Shown: positions 30,196 to 43,125, counted from the first letter of the stretch. The stretch: DNA of 64,000 bases from Hirudinaria manillensis (GCA_034509925.1 CM067529.1:7107501-7171500), one strand, 5' to 3'. Program-made: numbers and translations. The notes: generated by a model not told the origin, from the letters alone.

Positions 30196-33100
30196 TCACA
30201 CTTGGTTCTTCAATTTGGAAGCAGTAGTGAGGCAAGATTTCCTCTTTCTCATGAAGTGTAAGTACAGTCCAATTAGGAGGAGAATGCATGCCATGTAGAA
30301 AGCCATGCAAACTCCAATGTCGTAACGATTAAATATGTTTACGACACTGACAAGGTGCATGGAACTTTGTTTTATTTCCTGATCCTCTCTTTCAGTTCTC
30401 CTCTTCAGATGAACATTTTCTCTCAGATTTCTACGATCATCTCCACGAACTTCTGGCATGATGCTAGAATCTGAACGACTATTGTCCTTTGCTAGATGGT
30501 AATTTATTTGCCCTTGCAAATCAACAATCTTTGAAGAACCATACAAGTCCTTTAGGAATTTCAAGACTTCCCTCTCGTCCCAACCTGTGCCGCTGAAAGA
30601 CGTCGAGGTCTCGTTTCGATGGTCGTGACACGAGGGACACTGGCGCTCGTTCGGGAAAATCGTTTTAGGATGTTTCGGATCTTCGGAGGGATCTCCCCTG
30701 AGCCTCGCGTTGGCTTTGTTGTGAGACCTCCACAGAAATAGAATTGTCTGGTTGCAGGTTTTGACCAAAGACTCTATTTTTGATGCACCTTTCATAAAGT
30801 TTGTTCTACATTCTTGACAGCCAAAAAAATTCTGAACGTAGTCCCTGATAGAAAGCAGAGCATGAATGCAATCAGCATCTGCAATATGATATAAGTTAGG
30901 GAATGAACAAAATAAAAGGTTTGCACTGTTATTTATTCATTAGAGATTATCAGATAATCAGATTTGATGAGATGTTGAATAATCTAGTAATGCAATTAAG
31001 ACATGGCAAAACTATCAAATGCAAATAACAAAGTCCACCTTTTGCTCCCTCTTGGGCAGCATTTACAGTTATGGCATGGAAGGTCATCCACAAACCGCAC
31101 GGATACCCACGCACCGCTGCAGAACTTCCCTTGCAAGAAACCCAGTTGTTTGCATCCGGATAATCCTTCTTCTGGAATGGACATTTAAAAACATGTTCTT
31201 AGACTTCGACGATCACGATCGACCTTTCAAAGCAGAAAGACTCACCAGAAAGACTCGGTCAACGATTTCCAACCACTCGTCACCAGTAATTCCACTGAAG
31301 TTCAATTTTTTATCTTCTTTTTTATCTTCTAATCTCTCAACAATTATTTCTAATCTTTTAACCAAGTGGACATTGACAGGCAAGTACTGAAGTATTTGTA
31401 ATATTTTTGCATGTTGAATAATTGTTATATCTCTCGAGTATTATTTACATATAAGTACTGCCCCTAACTTTTTAATTCTGCTCATTAATAGAACATGAGT
31501 GGGCAAATGGGAGAAAGCAAATGATAAGCAAATGATTCCAGGAGCGAATTCTATGGGAATTGTGTTGAAGAAATAAGATAATATCACTTGCAAGTTTTCC
31601 TAGGTAGAACAATTTCTAATGAATGTTTGGAAAGGTGATAAAAGCTCATTTGAACAAGAAACTATGTTGTGGCTGAGTTAGAATCATCAACAAGATGATG
31701 GCCTTGAATTGAAGGTCATGGTTTACCAGCAAGGCTGAGACAAGTGAAATCAATTTAAAGTCAAACAAAAGGTTCAAATCAATTAATCTTTGGAAAGTTC
31801 CTCCATAAAAATAATAAACAAAATTTAATGGGTTATCAAGTTAAGTGCATTTTATTTTTTTCAGCACACAAATTATTTATTTATTTATATATAATTATAA
31901 TTGTTCTGTAAAGACTATGGTACACTTCCATGCAACAATTCACTCAAAGTAACCCCAGATTCAGTGCATCACCATAAAAAATAAAATAGAAATTCTCCTT
32001 AAAGAAAAAACCTCTTCCTAGGAATGTTTGCAATTGTTTTATTAGGGCTTTCTTTTAAAAATGAAATCATAATCAAAATCTCAACTCTTTTGTCCAAAGA
32101 CAACATCACAAAATAATTCTAGAAGAAAATGCAGGAGAAAATCTGAAAAAATCTTAACCACTTGCTAGGACTTGTAGCTCAGAACTTATTAAAATTAAGA
32201 CACGATCCCGAGTAAGAAATTAATTTTTGTTTACCTTAACGAGTACTTTGAGGTAATTAAGGATGAGGTCGACCTTCTGACGACTCATTTCTCCTTGAAG
32301 AGGTAATTCTTGTCTCAGAGAATATAGGAGAGCTGAGGTGAGATCGCTCTCATAAAGTTGTAGGTAGGAACTGTTGAAAGGAAAGTTGGAAATGAACATC
32401 ATGCTTAAATGTTGTCATCACATCTAAATTGGAAGCTTACTAAGACATCCAGTTAACTTCTGGATCATCAACAAAGTGGAGTTCATTCCTGGATTCCTGT
32501 TTCCTGACACCTCGTTCGTTCACAACAAATACTGAAATGTTCCTGGAAGGTTGTAATCCTTTTCTTTCATCTTTTTTACTCTCCAGCATTCTTATCACCT
32601 CCAAATGTTGAGATTTGTTGGCAGATCTTCAAGAAAAATAACAAGCATATGAATGGACTTGCATAAAGAATCAACTAAATAAATCATTCCCACTAATTAT
32701 CCTATCAATTAGATAAAGTATATTTGTCAAAAATATAATAACAATATAATTATATTCTTCAGCTTGATTATAAACAAAAATATCCATCACATGACGACTG
32801 GAAATCAAGCACAAAAAAAAATCAGGCTTTGCTTTACTTAAGACCAAATAACCATCCAATTCAATGAAAACTGATTATCAACCTGATAAGAAGGGTCATT
32901 TTATCATCTTTCTTGAAGAGATAAGATGACGGGATGTTGCTGTTGTTGTATGAATCGTTGGAAACCATCCGTCGAACGACGACAGATGCCGAGTCGTATA
33001 AGTCGAGAACCACCTGCGCGAATAAATTAACTTCAACGCATCTGTGGCCAACAGTGGCAAGTTTTTTTTATACTTGCAATGCAAGTCGATCAGTAAAAAT

Positions 33101-34751
33101 CTCACCTCTCTCCCGAGATAAGAATCGTGATCTTCATAAATTACAATCGACTTCTCATTCTTTTGAGACTTTAAATCATCGAGGGATCTAAAAAGCAGGT
33201 TTTTGTAATTAAAAAAAGATTAGGTACAGGAATTATAATAAAATAAATATTTGGCATAATAAAAATTTCAAGTGATTATGTGCAATAAGAAATGCAGTTG
33301 CTATTTAAACCTTGCTTTGAATTTTATTGCTTCTATCAGTCATCTGTCAAAACATAAGAAACGAAACACGCCTTTTGATAAATAATTGTTTATTAAAAAT
33401 GCTTAACTAATATGTAGTCTAACGTGTAGAATAATAGTTGATTGCATTAATGGACAAACTTGATTATGATAGTGATTACAACATTTTTCATGATCAATGG
33501 GTTTGTGTGGAGCCCAAGTTTTTATGAGGCTTGAACATCAAAAAAGTTGCTTTCTCTATTTTTACCAAATATTTCATGTGCATGAATGTGCATATAAATA
33601 TCAAATGAAGCACTTTGTGACTCTTTATATAGTTTCTAACTACGTGCCGATTATGTAAAGTTACTCAACTGACTAAAAAAATTGTTATTTACAATGCATT
33701 ACCCAAGTTAAGTAAATTATTGCATAGTTTTAATGTTAATTCAAAGTTTTTAGTTCTTAATGCATAATGAAGTTAAAGACAAACAGTTAAAATGAATGCT
33801 CTGAGAATAGAATTCTAAAAGAGAGACAAACTCGAGAGGAGTCAGAGGAAGTAATTGATGTTCAGTGAGATTGCTGAGCGAATGATTGCCAATGAAGTTT
33901 ATCATTTGCTTCTTGAGGTCTTCCATTGTACCGACATTAGACAACTGCATTCTTTCCGGTCTGGTTGATGAGAAGGCTGACAGGTACTAAACGAAATGAG
34001 CAGAACATGAAGCACATCACTAGATTCTAGAAAGTTTGTTATTTAAAAGTAAATCGGTGTACAAAGATTTCCCTAATCATTACAAATATAAAACAATATC
34101 ATTATTAATGAACTAATGAAGACAATTGATTAACAACATTTGAAATTATACACTTTTGATCAATCACACAATTTTCATTAAATTCACTAAAATATGTGAA
34201 AATAAAATCACCAAAATAACACATTAAGCAATGATAAAGAACATCATATTATGAACTAACAATTATTGTTGGATACATGCTGATCCCATAATGCATGCAC
34301 ACAGCTGTGTTTTCTTTTTCTGCACAATCTAAGGCAGCCACTTTCACTAAACTTTTCCATCCTTTGAACATGTTAGCAGCAATTTAATAACCTACTTATT
34401 TAGACAAAAAGTAATTGGGAAAAATATTAATCATGCTATGAATTTGAAAGACACATATACTTAGTATTAACCAGTGCATATTTTTAAAAGATTCAGTTGA
34501 AAGGTAAACGCACCCTTGCAATCCTTTGCAAGATCTTTCCAAGCTGGGGCAAATCGAATGCAATGACCACACCAAGAATTGTAAAATTCAATCATCCAAG
34601 CATTACTGGACCCGATTATGGTTTCGTCGAAATTGTTTTCATTTAAAATGAAAACTTCATCGTTTTCGTCATATAATCCTGCACAACTTGTATTAGTTTT
34701 AAGCAATAAAATCAGCAAAAACAGGAAGAAACCACAAACGTGACAGCGCAT
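30196..34751 (-). CDS. QSOX1: Quiescin sulfhydryl oxidase (QSOX), 678 aa, 10 exons
   Basis: Exons on the minus strand: 34751-34514, 34361-34261, 33986-33781, 33187-33106, 33013-32883, 32626-32441, 32370-32235, 31386-31246, 31171-31039, 30878-30196 (2037 nt, in frame). The ATG at 34751 precedes a signal peptide of about 24 residues. A thioredoxin domain carries WCGHC at 60-64, then AALDCA and a YPT motif. The middle is the helix-rich spacer. The Erv/ALR FAD domain includes RGYPCGLWMTFH, the CxxC redox pair C472/C475 (CQEC), FLWRSHNKAN for FAD binding and a further CxxC at 532-535. A membrane anchor of about 20 residues precedes a short basic tail. QSOX oxidises thiols to disulfides with O2 in the ER/Golgi and secretory pathway. 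Vertebrate QSOX1 is about 747 aa. Exon 3 to 4 joining uses a plausible but unremarkable donor. Confidence 0.92.
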
Positions 34752-35384
34752 TACCGCAACACGACCTATTGAACCCGCACCGAACAATTCGAATACGAAC
34801 TTATAAACGTGTGCCTACCCCTTGTCGATCACGTATTAGCATAAAATCCCCATAATACATTTCATTAAGCGACACGACTCCATACGTTGCTCCTATGTTA
34901 CAGCCGCTAATTTTTGAACGGTTTATTTGTTTGCCTGTTTAATAAAATAAGTATTACGCGTGATTTCTTCTTCCACTAAAATTAAAATCATTAAAAATGA
35001 AATGGCGATGGTAGTTACATTGTAAAATTTAGACCTCAATCAAATTTATCATTTCTAAACAAACCAGTACTTTAAACTTTAACACTGAGGAGGTCTCATA
35101 ATAATAATTAAAATTGTAAATGATATTGAATTGCAGGACAAATGTATGAAAAATAAAATTTAATTATAACATTTGCATGTGACATTACTATATCACGATT
35201 ATAATCTCGAAACCATTTCAGAGGACTATTTAAATTTTTCTTGATAACTTCATTTCACTGTTTTGGAGATTTTATTTTGTTCTAAATTTCGCCCCTAATG
35301 TTTTGAGGTTTTGCTGGATTTGTTCTGAATTCTGCTCGAGACGTTCAACAGCTGTTGCTGGTTTCGCGGTTACAATATATCAAA
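34752..35384. promoter_or_regulatory. Shared upstream region of QSOX (-) and PDE12-like gene (+)
   Basis: A 633-bp interval separates two divergent start codons. It is AT-rich with no other gene. Promoters for both directions should be here, but I see no specific element worth naming. Confidence 0.4.
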
Positions 35385-36904
35385 ATGGATGGCGTAACAC
35401 ATTCGAACTTTGGCAGATGTAACACCCGACTTCAGAGAGACGACCTTTGTGGCAAAGAAACCTCTGCAAATCTGGATAACGCTAAGAGAGATTCACCAAT
35501 TTTTTCTCGATCATATGAATATAACAAGAAGTTAACAGACAAAACAAATAGCTCATCAAATATTTTTTCCTTAATATCATATAACATCCTGGCAGATTGT
35601 CATGCTCAAAGAGATTATAATAAAGCAGGTAGTTGGATTAGCGAGCAGGAACTTTCCATGGAAAGCAGGCATAAGTTATTAATGGAAGAAATAAAGTGGC
35701 TGGAAGCAGACATTATCTGCCTGCAAGAAGTTGATCAAGAGTACTTTGAAGGAGTTCTTGAACCAAGTTTGAAAGAGTTTAGTTTCTTATTAAATAAAAA
35801 ATGCTCGAGAATTTTAAATAATTATTAATCCATCGACATGCTTTTTAGTATACTTGGCAACAATGGTTGTTTCTGAAAAATTCTTTTTTTTTTAGGCTTG
35901 GCTATGATGGTATGTTTGTGTGTAGACTTTCAGAATATAAAGAGGGTGAAGCTACATTTTACAAGTCTTCAAAATTCAAGTTATTAATTGTTGAGAAGTT
36001 TCTGTTGCAAGATGTCTTAGCAAAGGTTAACACTTAAATTCTCTCATAGTTCTAGATTTTATGAGTTCCATTTTATTTCAGGAAATTCAAGATTTAATGC
36101 CTGTGATGTGTGAAAGATTAAGAAGTTCCTTGCTGAAATCTATTAGCTGTTATGCTGTTTCACTCATAACAAGACTTGAGAGTCTAGAAAGTGGATTAAA
36201 TGTTTCAATTGCAAATGTACACATAGCATATGATAAATTTGAAAGACAAGATAAACAATGCCTTCAGGTAGGAACTTGTTGAGTTTGTTACGTGTTTGAT
36301 ATTTAATCTCCACGTGATTTTGTTGCTAATTTAAAGATTGCGGCGACCATAAGAAAACTGCAGCAGTTATGCAAGGATGATGAGGCTCAAATAATTTGTG
36401 GTGACTTTAATTCTTGGCCTTCAAGTCCTCCCCAACAGTTGTTGAATGATGGAACTCTCAATGAAGAGAATTTAAGCATGCTCAGAAGCATTCTCTCTGT
36501 TGATTCTGGAGACAGGGTTTGCATAACAGAATTCAATTTATTGGAATCATCCTAATTGTGACATTTTACAGCTTTCTCCTTTGGTTGACCACATTCCTGA
36601 ACTGTTTCATTTTGATCCAATTCCAAATTACCAAAGTGCATACAAAGTCGTACTGGTTAGTGATTACCGTATTTTCAAGACAAAATAACTGATAGTAATC
36701 ATCAATTAGGGTTCTGATCCCTACACCAGTCGGTTTAACAGCGATGGCGTAGTGAGGCAGGTCGACTTCATCTACTTCTCTAGAGCACTGGACGTTCTCA
36801 AAGTTCTCAGAGTACCAGACCAGTCCCTCATTGTCGGAGGAGTTCCTAACAGGAACTTCCCTTCTGATCACCTCTCTCTGATGGCTGAATTCGGCTTCGT
36901 GTGA
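35385..36904 (+). CDS. EEP-family nuclease resembling 2',5'-phosphodiesterase 12, 388 aa
   Basis: Exons 35385-35776, 35896-36025, 36082-36267, 36337-36516, 36572-36655 and 36710-36904 join in frame (1167 nt). The endonuclease/exonuclease/phosphatase signature motifs occur in order: SYNILAD, ICLQEVD with the metal-binding Glu, EGEATFYK, IANVH, CGDFNSWP with the catalytic Asp/Asn, VDFIYF and PSDHLSL with the terminal catalytic His. The spacing, LGYDGMF and EGEATFYK are closest to PDE12 among the CCR4/nocturnin/Angel/PDE12 group, which trim 3' poly(A) or degrade 2',5'-oligoadenylate. The protein lacks a clear N-terminal extension, so mitochondrial targeting like that of human PDE12 cannot be asserted. 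Angel or nocturnin assignments remain possible. The ATG is the first in frame after a stretch of non-ATG codons. A likely poly(A) signal (AATAAA) is near 37026. Confidence 0.8.
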
Positions 36905-37109
36905 AGCAAAGTCTTACGTTTTAGAAAACTTAATTTATTCGATTGTATTTGTCGAATTGAAATGTTGCTTGAGCCCCTGTAGTAGTATTTCTTGCACTTG
37001 AATCATAATTTACATAACTTTGGAAATAAATGAATAGGTTTTGGGTTTTGCCTTGAACCTTGGTGTCAACTTACTTGATATACTTTTTTTGTCTTCGTCA
37101 TATGCGCAG

Positions 37110-37332
37110 TCATTGTTTACGTATATAACGATAATAGTAATGAGAATCGTTGCCGCCTTCATAGGCATGCTTATCAACAAGGCAACCAACATGGACACGC
37201 AACACAAATGTGAATGAATTCACTTTTCGATGTTTATTTTAATTATTTATTTCAACACAACAAAATCTTGTATTAGAAAATAAATCAATGGAGCAACTGT
37301 TCAGGAACTCAACAAATAGAAAAACTTCCATA
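37110..37332 (+). pseudogene. Interrupted second copy of the 29-kb membrane segment
   Basis: Following a possible acceptor at 37109, the plus strand reads a hydrophobic segment with VMRIVAAFIGML, then stops at TGA 37204-37206. Similarity to the open copy at 28965-29549 continues past the stop in the same frame (YFNTTKSCIRK), then meets a second stop and continues again. Gaps relative to the other copy are multiples of three. The two copies lie in opposite orientation about 8 kb apart, each just beyond the 3' end of a gene (QSOX, PDE12-like). This one looks decayed. Confidence 0.5.
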
Positions 37333-37375
37333 TACAAGCGATTATTATTGTCCTGCAAGCTCAGTGATAGTACAT

Positions 37376-37432
37376 TCCATGTTGGAAGTTACATCCCCAT
37401 AATTTCATTCCATGTTGGAAGTTAAATCAAGT
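37376..37432. repeat. Short direct repeat (CATTCCATGTTGGAAGTT)
   Basis: Two copies of an 18-base sequence about 36 bp apart, in the presumed 3' untranslated part of the atlastin-like gene. Probably a small tandem duplication. Confidence 0.6.
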
Positions 37433-37515
37433 AACTCATCAACTTTTAATATCTCAGTTAGATAGTTACTCCAACTATGCACAACTTGACGAGAGACAGC
37501 ACAAGACCAATATAG

Positions 37516-40500
37516 TCAAACATTCAATATGGACAACATCCTAAAGCTATGACTTCCATCAGTTTGGATCCATAAGAATGGATCTTGTTGAATCATGCTG
37601 GCCATGGCCATGTACTTCCCTGTACATATGCCACTGGTTAAGAACACAATCAGAATAATTATCAAGATTTTTACCAAATGTTTAATCAATGAACCTTGGC
37701 AATGCTGAATTTGTACATATAAATCATAATCAGAACTACAAGATAACCATGAGAATGATTCAACTTTCAAAGATTCAATTATATTTATAAATATTCCCAG
37801 AAAGTTGAATCATAGTAAACCCAAATAATCAGGATCATCCCAAATATCTATTGATCCTTCTTGCTTTCACAGATTCTTAACCTACAATTGAAGTCTGTAC
37901 TCACCAAGCATTGATTTAGACTTGTCTCAAAACCCTGTAACATGATAAAGTAATATATATACATCAAATTGGAGTAAAACATTTTAAAAAAATGAGGAGT
38001 AGAAATTCATCGCTCCTGGTTCGAGAAGTTCAAAGTTAATGTCTATCACTAGGACTAATGGAAACTAATTAGTCCAAAACCTTGCATTTAGATAAGTGCC
38101 AGTATTTATTTGGCACTTGCAAAATTATTTAAAAAAAATTACTTCATTATTAGGGAAAAAGGCTGTAGCCTGAATGAAACACAAACTCAAAAACAACAGC
38201 AAAAAGTAACCTCTCTAAAAAGTAATTCCATCTTGTAATCATCGTATAATTTGTTGAGTTTGCCTTTCACTGTTTCCTCATAATTTCTACTTTCTTTGTC
38301 CATTAATGAGGATCTGATGATATCAATGAAATACAATTTTTCTTAAACAGTTTTAAATTATTCATAACATAACAATGGGTTGTGGCATTGTATAAGGCAC
38401 TTTTTGGTCATCGGATTCAATCAATGAATTCAATCAATGTGGCTGTTCACCAAATATCACATCTTACCTCCACACTTTCAATGCAATTTTGTAACTCTTT
38501 TCATGATGTGAATGGAAGAAGTTATAATCCAAATAAGGTGATTGATCTTTCACGACATAATACAGCTGTTGGCAATTATAAATTATTTCCTAAAATTTGT
38601 GTTCAAAATGATGACATCATTATCATCATCACCATCTAACCTTATCCATTTCTCTCCTGTACATAATTTCAGCTTCAACAATAGAAGCTACATTAGCTGC
38701 TTCATTTGTAGCCTTTGTTTGAATAACAATTAACAAAACGATATCAATAAACCGACTTATTTCATCAATTTGTTAATAAAAACAGAAATCACCTTCATGA
38801 AAGCTTCAGGCTCTGGAATTTTACCTTCAGTTTCTTTAAAAAGTTTAATGTAAGCCTGTTGGTTTAATAATTTATTACTATTTTCTTGCTATTGATCAAA
38901 AACCTTAAGCAATCACTTCACAATCCAACTAGATAATATTTTTAATGAATTAATTTAATTTATGTTCAATATAATTTATTTTAAATTCATTAAAAATACA
39001 CCTGCAAAGATATAATTCAATACCAATCATGCCTCCTTTTTGCAAGTTACAGTTATTAATAACGTTAATATTAAAGCCAGTGCTTATTGACAACATTCAT
39101 ATAGATTCAATGAAATTACTTATACTAAAAAAATCCATAAATATGTTCACAGATTCAACAAATTCAAGCAAAATAATTGATATATATTCGGACATGTTCT
39201 TAAGCATCATCACCTTGATGTACTCGAACATCTGCCTTCCATTCATTTCTTTGCCCAATATTTCCCTCCCACAAATTGTTTCGACCACCCTCTCTATGAA
39301 ATGCTTAAGATGTATCTTGAAGTCTGGATTGATACCTGGAATACATTGATTATCATCCAACAATATTCTATTTAGTAATTCACTTCTCATTTAAATTTCT
39401 AATTGTTAATCTGTTCTTATTAAATCACGTCAAGTGTTATAACCCTCATCTGACAGACACCCATGAAATGCTTCACTCTTAACATGACTGCCAGGATCTG
39501 GCATAGGGCTGCAGTACAGGGCATCCATTAACGTCGGCAGAGCAAGCTTAATTCTCGGACAGCTCTGAGGAAGAATTTTATAAAAATTTTTAAATAAAAT
39601 AAAAAACTAACATAAATATTGTTGTGTTGGTAATTCTTTAATTAAAATTAATTTTCACTGAATGTACAACTTGTCAATTCATTGCTAACCCACAAAAAAC
39701 TATGATAAGTTATCTTCAACAAATATTCATCAATCACATCACATTACATTAATTACGAAATTTATAAGTAAAATCATAAACTTTTAAACCTTAGCAACAC
39801 TATAGCAAAATTCTCCACCATTGCGTAGTCCATAATGCCTTTCGTCAGACCAGTCTCGCAAGATAACGTACATACTCTGTAAAAACAATGTAATTTTAAA
39901 ATAACTGCATTTCCATATGTTTAAAAATGAATAACAAAGGATGCAACACGTGCCTAGATATCAATCAAACCCAACTAATTCATAAACTCAAACTGTTGGT
40001 GCAGCAGCAATGTCTTACCCACTATATCACTTTGAGAAAACCAAGGCAAGATAGAGCATTGGCAATTGTATATAAACAAAAAACACTAGAACAAGTTCAT
40101 AAAAAGGTTTAAAAATTGGTTAGCAGATTTCATTTTGGTTGAGTCATGGAAATTGAAATATAAGTCCAAGTTTGCATATATTAAGTACAATGTGAAGAAG
40201 CCAATGAGAGCTTTCGCAGTTGTTCCAATCCAGGCAGCAGCGACCAGCATAACAAGGCCAACGAGTGCCTCTCATAGTCATCAGTAAATGTTGGATGCAG
40301 AAGGACAACACAGACAGGGACATCAGGTGATCAACCAGATGCAGTCCACCCCCAAAAACGTAAGGAGATTCAAAGGGCCGAAACGTTTGAAGACAGGGGA
40401 AACTCCTGATGATCCCTGGTGGAGCTCCAAGGCAGAATAACAAGAAACACCAGAGCAAGCTTAATAAAAGAGTAAAAAAAACAAGGGCCATCCTAATGAA

Positions 40501-42211
40501 AGTTTGAATGTATACCCTCTCTACATCTATCAGCATGCAACAGAACTTTGTTGTGAAAAGAGTCATTAGTAATTGCATAAGTTGAATGTGCCACATCCTC
40601 TAAAGTGTCATTATATTCATAAGCATCTAAACAAAAACATACCTGGAAAATAGTTTTTGTATAAGTCTTCTTTGCCAGAGTGTCATAATCAATCATATGC
40701 TTTGGAGAAATTAAAGGAAATTTATTATTTAAAATGGTTGAGTTCATTAAGGAATACAATCTTAAATCTTCTAAATTTGAGTGGCTCAATTATTACTTGA
40801 AAGTAATTTTACAATCTTTATGACACTTTTAAAATAAATTATATGTTAAATATTATTAGAATTATCTATATTGTGTTGTCTGTTAATAAAGAAATCTACA
40901 AAGCATTAGTTCAAAGTTAAACAATTTTATAGATAAAATAGAAAATTAAGCATGTTCTTGATAAGAAATAGACGTAAAGAACTATTAATATAATATTATA
41001 TTCTAAGTAACAGTAATCATCTCATATAATAACAATTTTAAATAATTTGTAAGTTAATTCAAAAACCTCGAAATCCTTTGCCCAATTATCAAGATTTGCA
41101 GGGCTCCAGATCAGCCCAGAAGCAATAATATTGCTTAAGAGGAACATCTTCTGAGACTCTAATGTTGACATTGTCTTATCAAAACCTTGAATGTCCATGA
41201 GGAGGAAACAGACCTGGCAATGTTGTGCAACATTCAAATTATTGCTCAATTTAAATTAATTAAACTCTCTAATATCTAAACTTAATAAGTGAGCCAATAT
41301 AAAGTATCTGGCTCACCAAAACCATGTTTAGTTAAGTGTCCAAGTTGTTACTCAAATTATCCATACATTCAGACTGTTTTAAAACAAAAACCCACCTTTT
41401 TGCCCCAGCCTTTAGAAATAAAGAATGGTTCACTCCACATAACAATACCATTGGTTACGGGGTGATTGCTGCGTTTCCATGGGAAGCCATCAACTGGTTC
41501 ATTAGAGCAATCCATCCAACCCTGAAATAGAATTGTCGTTTTAATAGTTCCAATGTGTTTATTAAATTTTACAATTGCAATATCTGTTGCATATAATTCT
41601 AAGCATTCTTTAAGAATCATTTGAATATAAAAAATACTCTTTTGTCATTATTGTGAAGCAGATTATTCAGATTATAAAATGTCTAACAAAATGAAATTTT
41701 TAAACAAAAACAGAAAAATGTACAATGACAAAATAAATATTGCCTTGAAATAAAAAAATAACTCACCTCTTTATCATAATTCCTTAGGCATCTCATCAAG
41801 ACATTTAATGTTAATGAATTTCCTTTCCCTCTGTTTCCCATTCCTGCTACAATCACGACTTTGCTGGACTGTATCTCACTATCTAGGAAGATTCTTGAGA
41901 GAGCATCTTCGTTAAATTCATAATTACCGTTGCCTTTACATTCCAAAATTTGAAGAGCCTCAGCTACTGTTTTGATAAAATAAGTAATGATTTAAGAATT
42001 TGGGTGAAAATAGTAAGCCAATTATTAGGCTGATTGTAATAAAACATCTAAACAATCTAAAAAATTAATAGAATACGACCAATAGAAATCAATATAACTT
42101 GAGGCAACATGACAATAAGTTGTTTGTGAATTTGTCATCATAAAATAAAAAGGTCTCCTAGATTTTCAAATTAACTAAAACACAAAAACTACTACCTCCA
42201 AAGAACCCCAT
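37516..42211 (-). CDS. Divergent atlastin-like dynamin-family GTPase, about 476 aa, 14 exons
   Basis: Minus-strand exons: 42211-42196, 41966-41767, 41521-41396, 41213-41067, 40699-40643, 39876-39790, 39564-39444, 39335-39214, 38855-38793, 38712-38641, 38565-38468, 38313-38211, 37934-37905, 37704-37516 (1431 nt, in frame). Atlastin landmarks in order: an N-terminal strand pair with ALSRIFLDSE, a P-loop region VVIVAGMGNRGKGNS (42-56), the switch region with IVMWSEPFF, LLMDIQG (G3, 118-124), VILRDWSDE (G4 Arg-Asp, 189-190), MPDPG, then the helical stalk. The last exon has one hydrophobic segment (LVKILIIILIVFLTSG). Atlastins fuse ER tubules. Here the P-loop reads G-K-G-N-S instead of GKS and only one clear membrane segment is found, so activity is doubtful. 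Human atlastins are about 540-583 aa. The last two exons are the weakest. Confidence 0.75.
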
Positions 42212-42663
42212 TGTGAAAAAGAAAAAGCAACGCTCGGTCACAGAATTAGGAATAAGTCCTTAACGAGTTATAATGTCATCGACCATAACATTGAACCACT
42301 AAAAATAAAATTGTTGTATATTGAAAAATAAACAAATTTGAGAATTTAAAATGAATAAACTCAGTGCAAACTTTTTATTGAATTAGTTATTTGTCAAGTT
42401 CGCTGTTGGATATCGTATGGGGAGGGGGATGCATAAATTTAATTTAATAGTTGAATCCGCTTCCTTTGCCGAAACTTTTAAAACGTTTGATTCTTTTTTA
42501 GTAGTGAGATGAGGCGAGTGACAACCTGGTCCGTCTAACATGTTTACGTTCAACTTAAATGCCTTAGTTTTATATTGCTTCTCCATAGTCACTCGAAGAC
42601 AATTCCCCGGCAACCAAATTATAAAGCGGAAGTTGTCATTAACGCACATGTTTACATACGACT
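42212..42663. other. Upstream flank of the atlastin-like gene
   Basis: Presumed promoter and 5' untranslated sequence of the atlastin-like gene. A minus-strand ORF at 42383-42649 has no family features. Confidence 0.4.
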
Positions 42664-43116
42664 GGTAAAACCGTCAGGTTGCCCCCTCACATTCATAAAT
42701 ATCCAAGCCCCTCCCTAACGAGCAAGTGTAGCTCCACCCCCCGTGCATATCATTATGAAATCGTTGGTGAGAACAACGAAGATTAATTGAATTTTAAATG
42801 AAAAACGGTTAGGGATAAGGTTAGGGTTAAGGGTAGGGTTAGGGTTAGGGTTAAGGGTAGGGTTAGGGTTAAGGGTAGGGTTAGGGTTAAGGGTAGGGTT
42901 AGGGTTTGGGGCAGGGTTAGGGTTTGGATAAGGTTAGGGTTTCTTAAAAACATATCATTCAATTTATTTAACACAGGACTCTCCAGGGATCAATCATCGC
43001 TGATATATTATACCTCGCTATACCTTGTTATAGGCGGGACTAATTATGCAATTCTTAACAAGGGGGGGTGGAGCTTAGCTCATTAAATGTAGCAGGGGCA
43101 TCTCGACGGTTTTACC
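42664..43116. mobile_element. MITE-like element with 9-bp target duplication, containing a telomere-like array
   Basis: Perfect 12-bp terminal inverted repeats (GGTAAAACCGTC at 42664-42675, complement at 43105-43116) are flanked by perfect 9-bp direct repeats CATACGACT at 42655-42663 and 43117-43125. Weaker inverted similarity continues inward, including TAGCTCCACCCCCC on both sides. The 453-bp element has no ORF for a transposase. A 9-bp duplication is the size made by Mutator-like transposases, which suggests a non-autonomous MULE; hAT elements usually make 8 bp. The centre holds a TTAGGG-like array. Confidence 0.8.
42808..42943. repeat. Interstitial TTAGGG-like array (GGTTAGGGTTAAGGGTA...)
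   Basis: About 135 bp of GGGTTA units with frequent AAGGGTA, TTTGGG and GATAAGG variants. It lies wholly inside the MITE-like element at 42664-43116, so it was most likely carried by it and does not mark a chromosome end. A few CCCTAA-like units also occur near 12430-12468. Confidence 0.85.
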
Positions 43117-43125
43117 CATACGACT

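Noticed and set aside
40144..40596. 150-codon minus-strand ORF with hydrophobic stretches
   Set aside because: It fills an intron of the atlastin-like gene; the flanking exons join in phase across it and match atlastin without it. Other frames read equally well, so coding is unsupported.
41034..41066. Extension of atlastin-like exon 4 to a donor at 41033
   Set aside because: Stopping at 41067 and joining to 40699 gives a closer match to the atlastin G3-G4 region.
42808..42943. Telomere or subtelomere boundary
   Set aside because: The TTAGGG-like array is short, degenerate and bounded by transposon ends, with genes on both sides.
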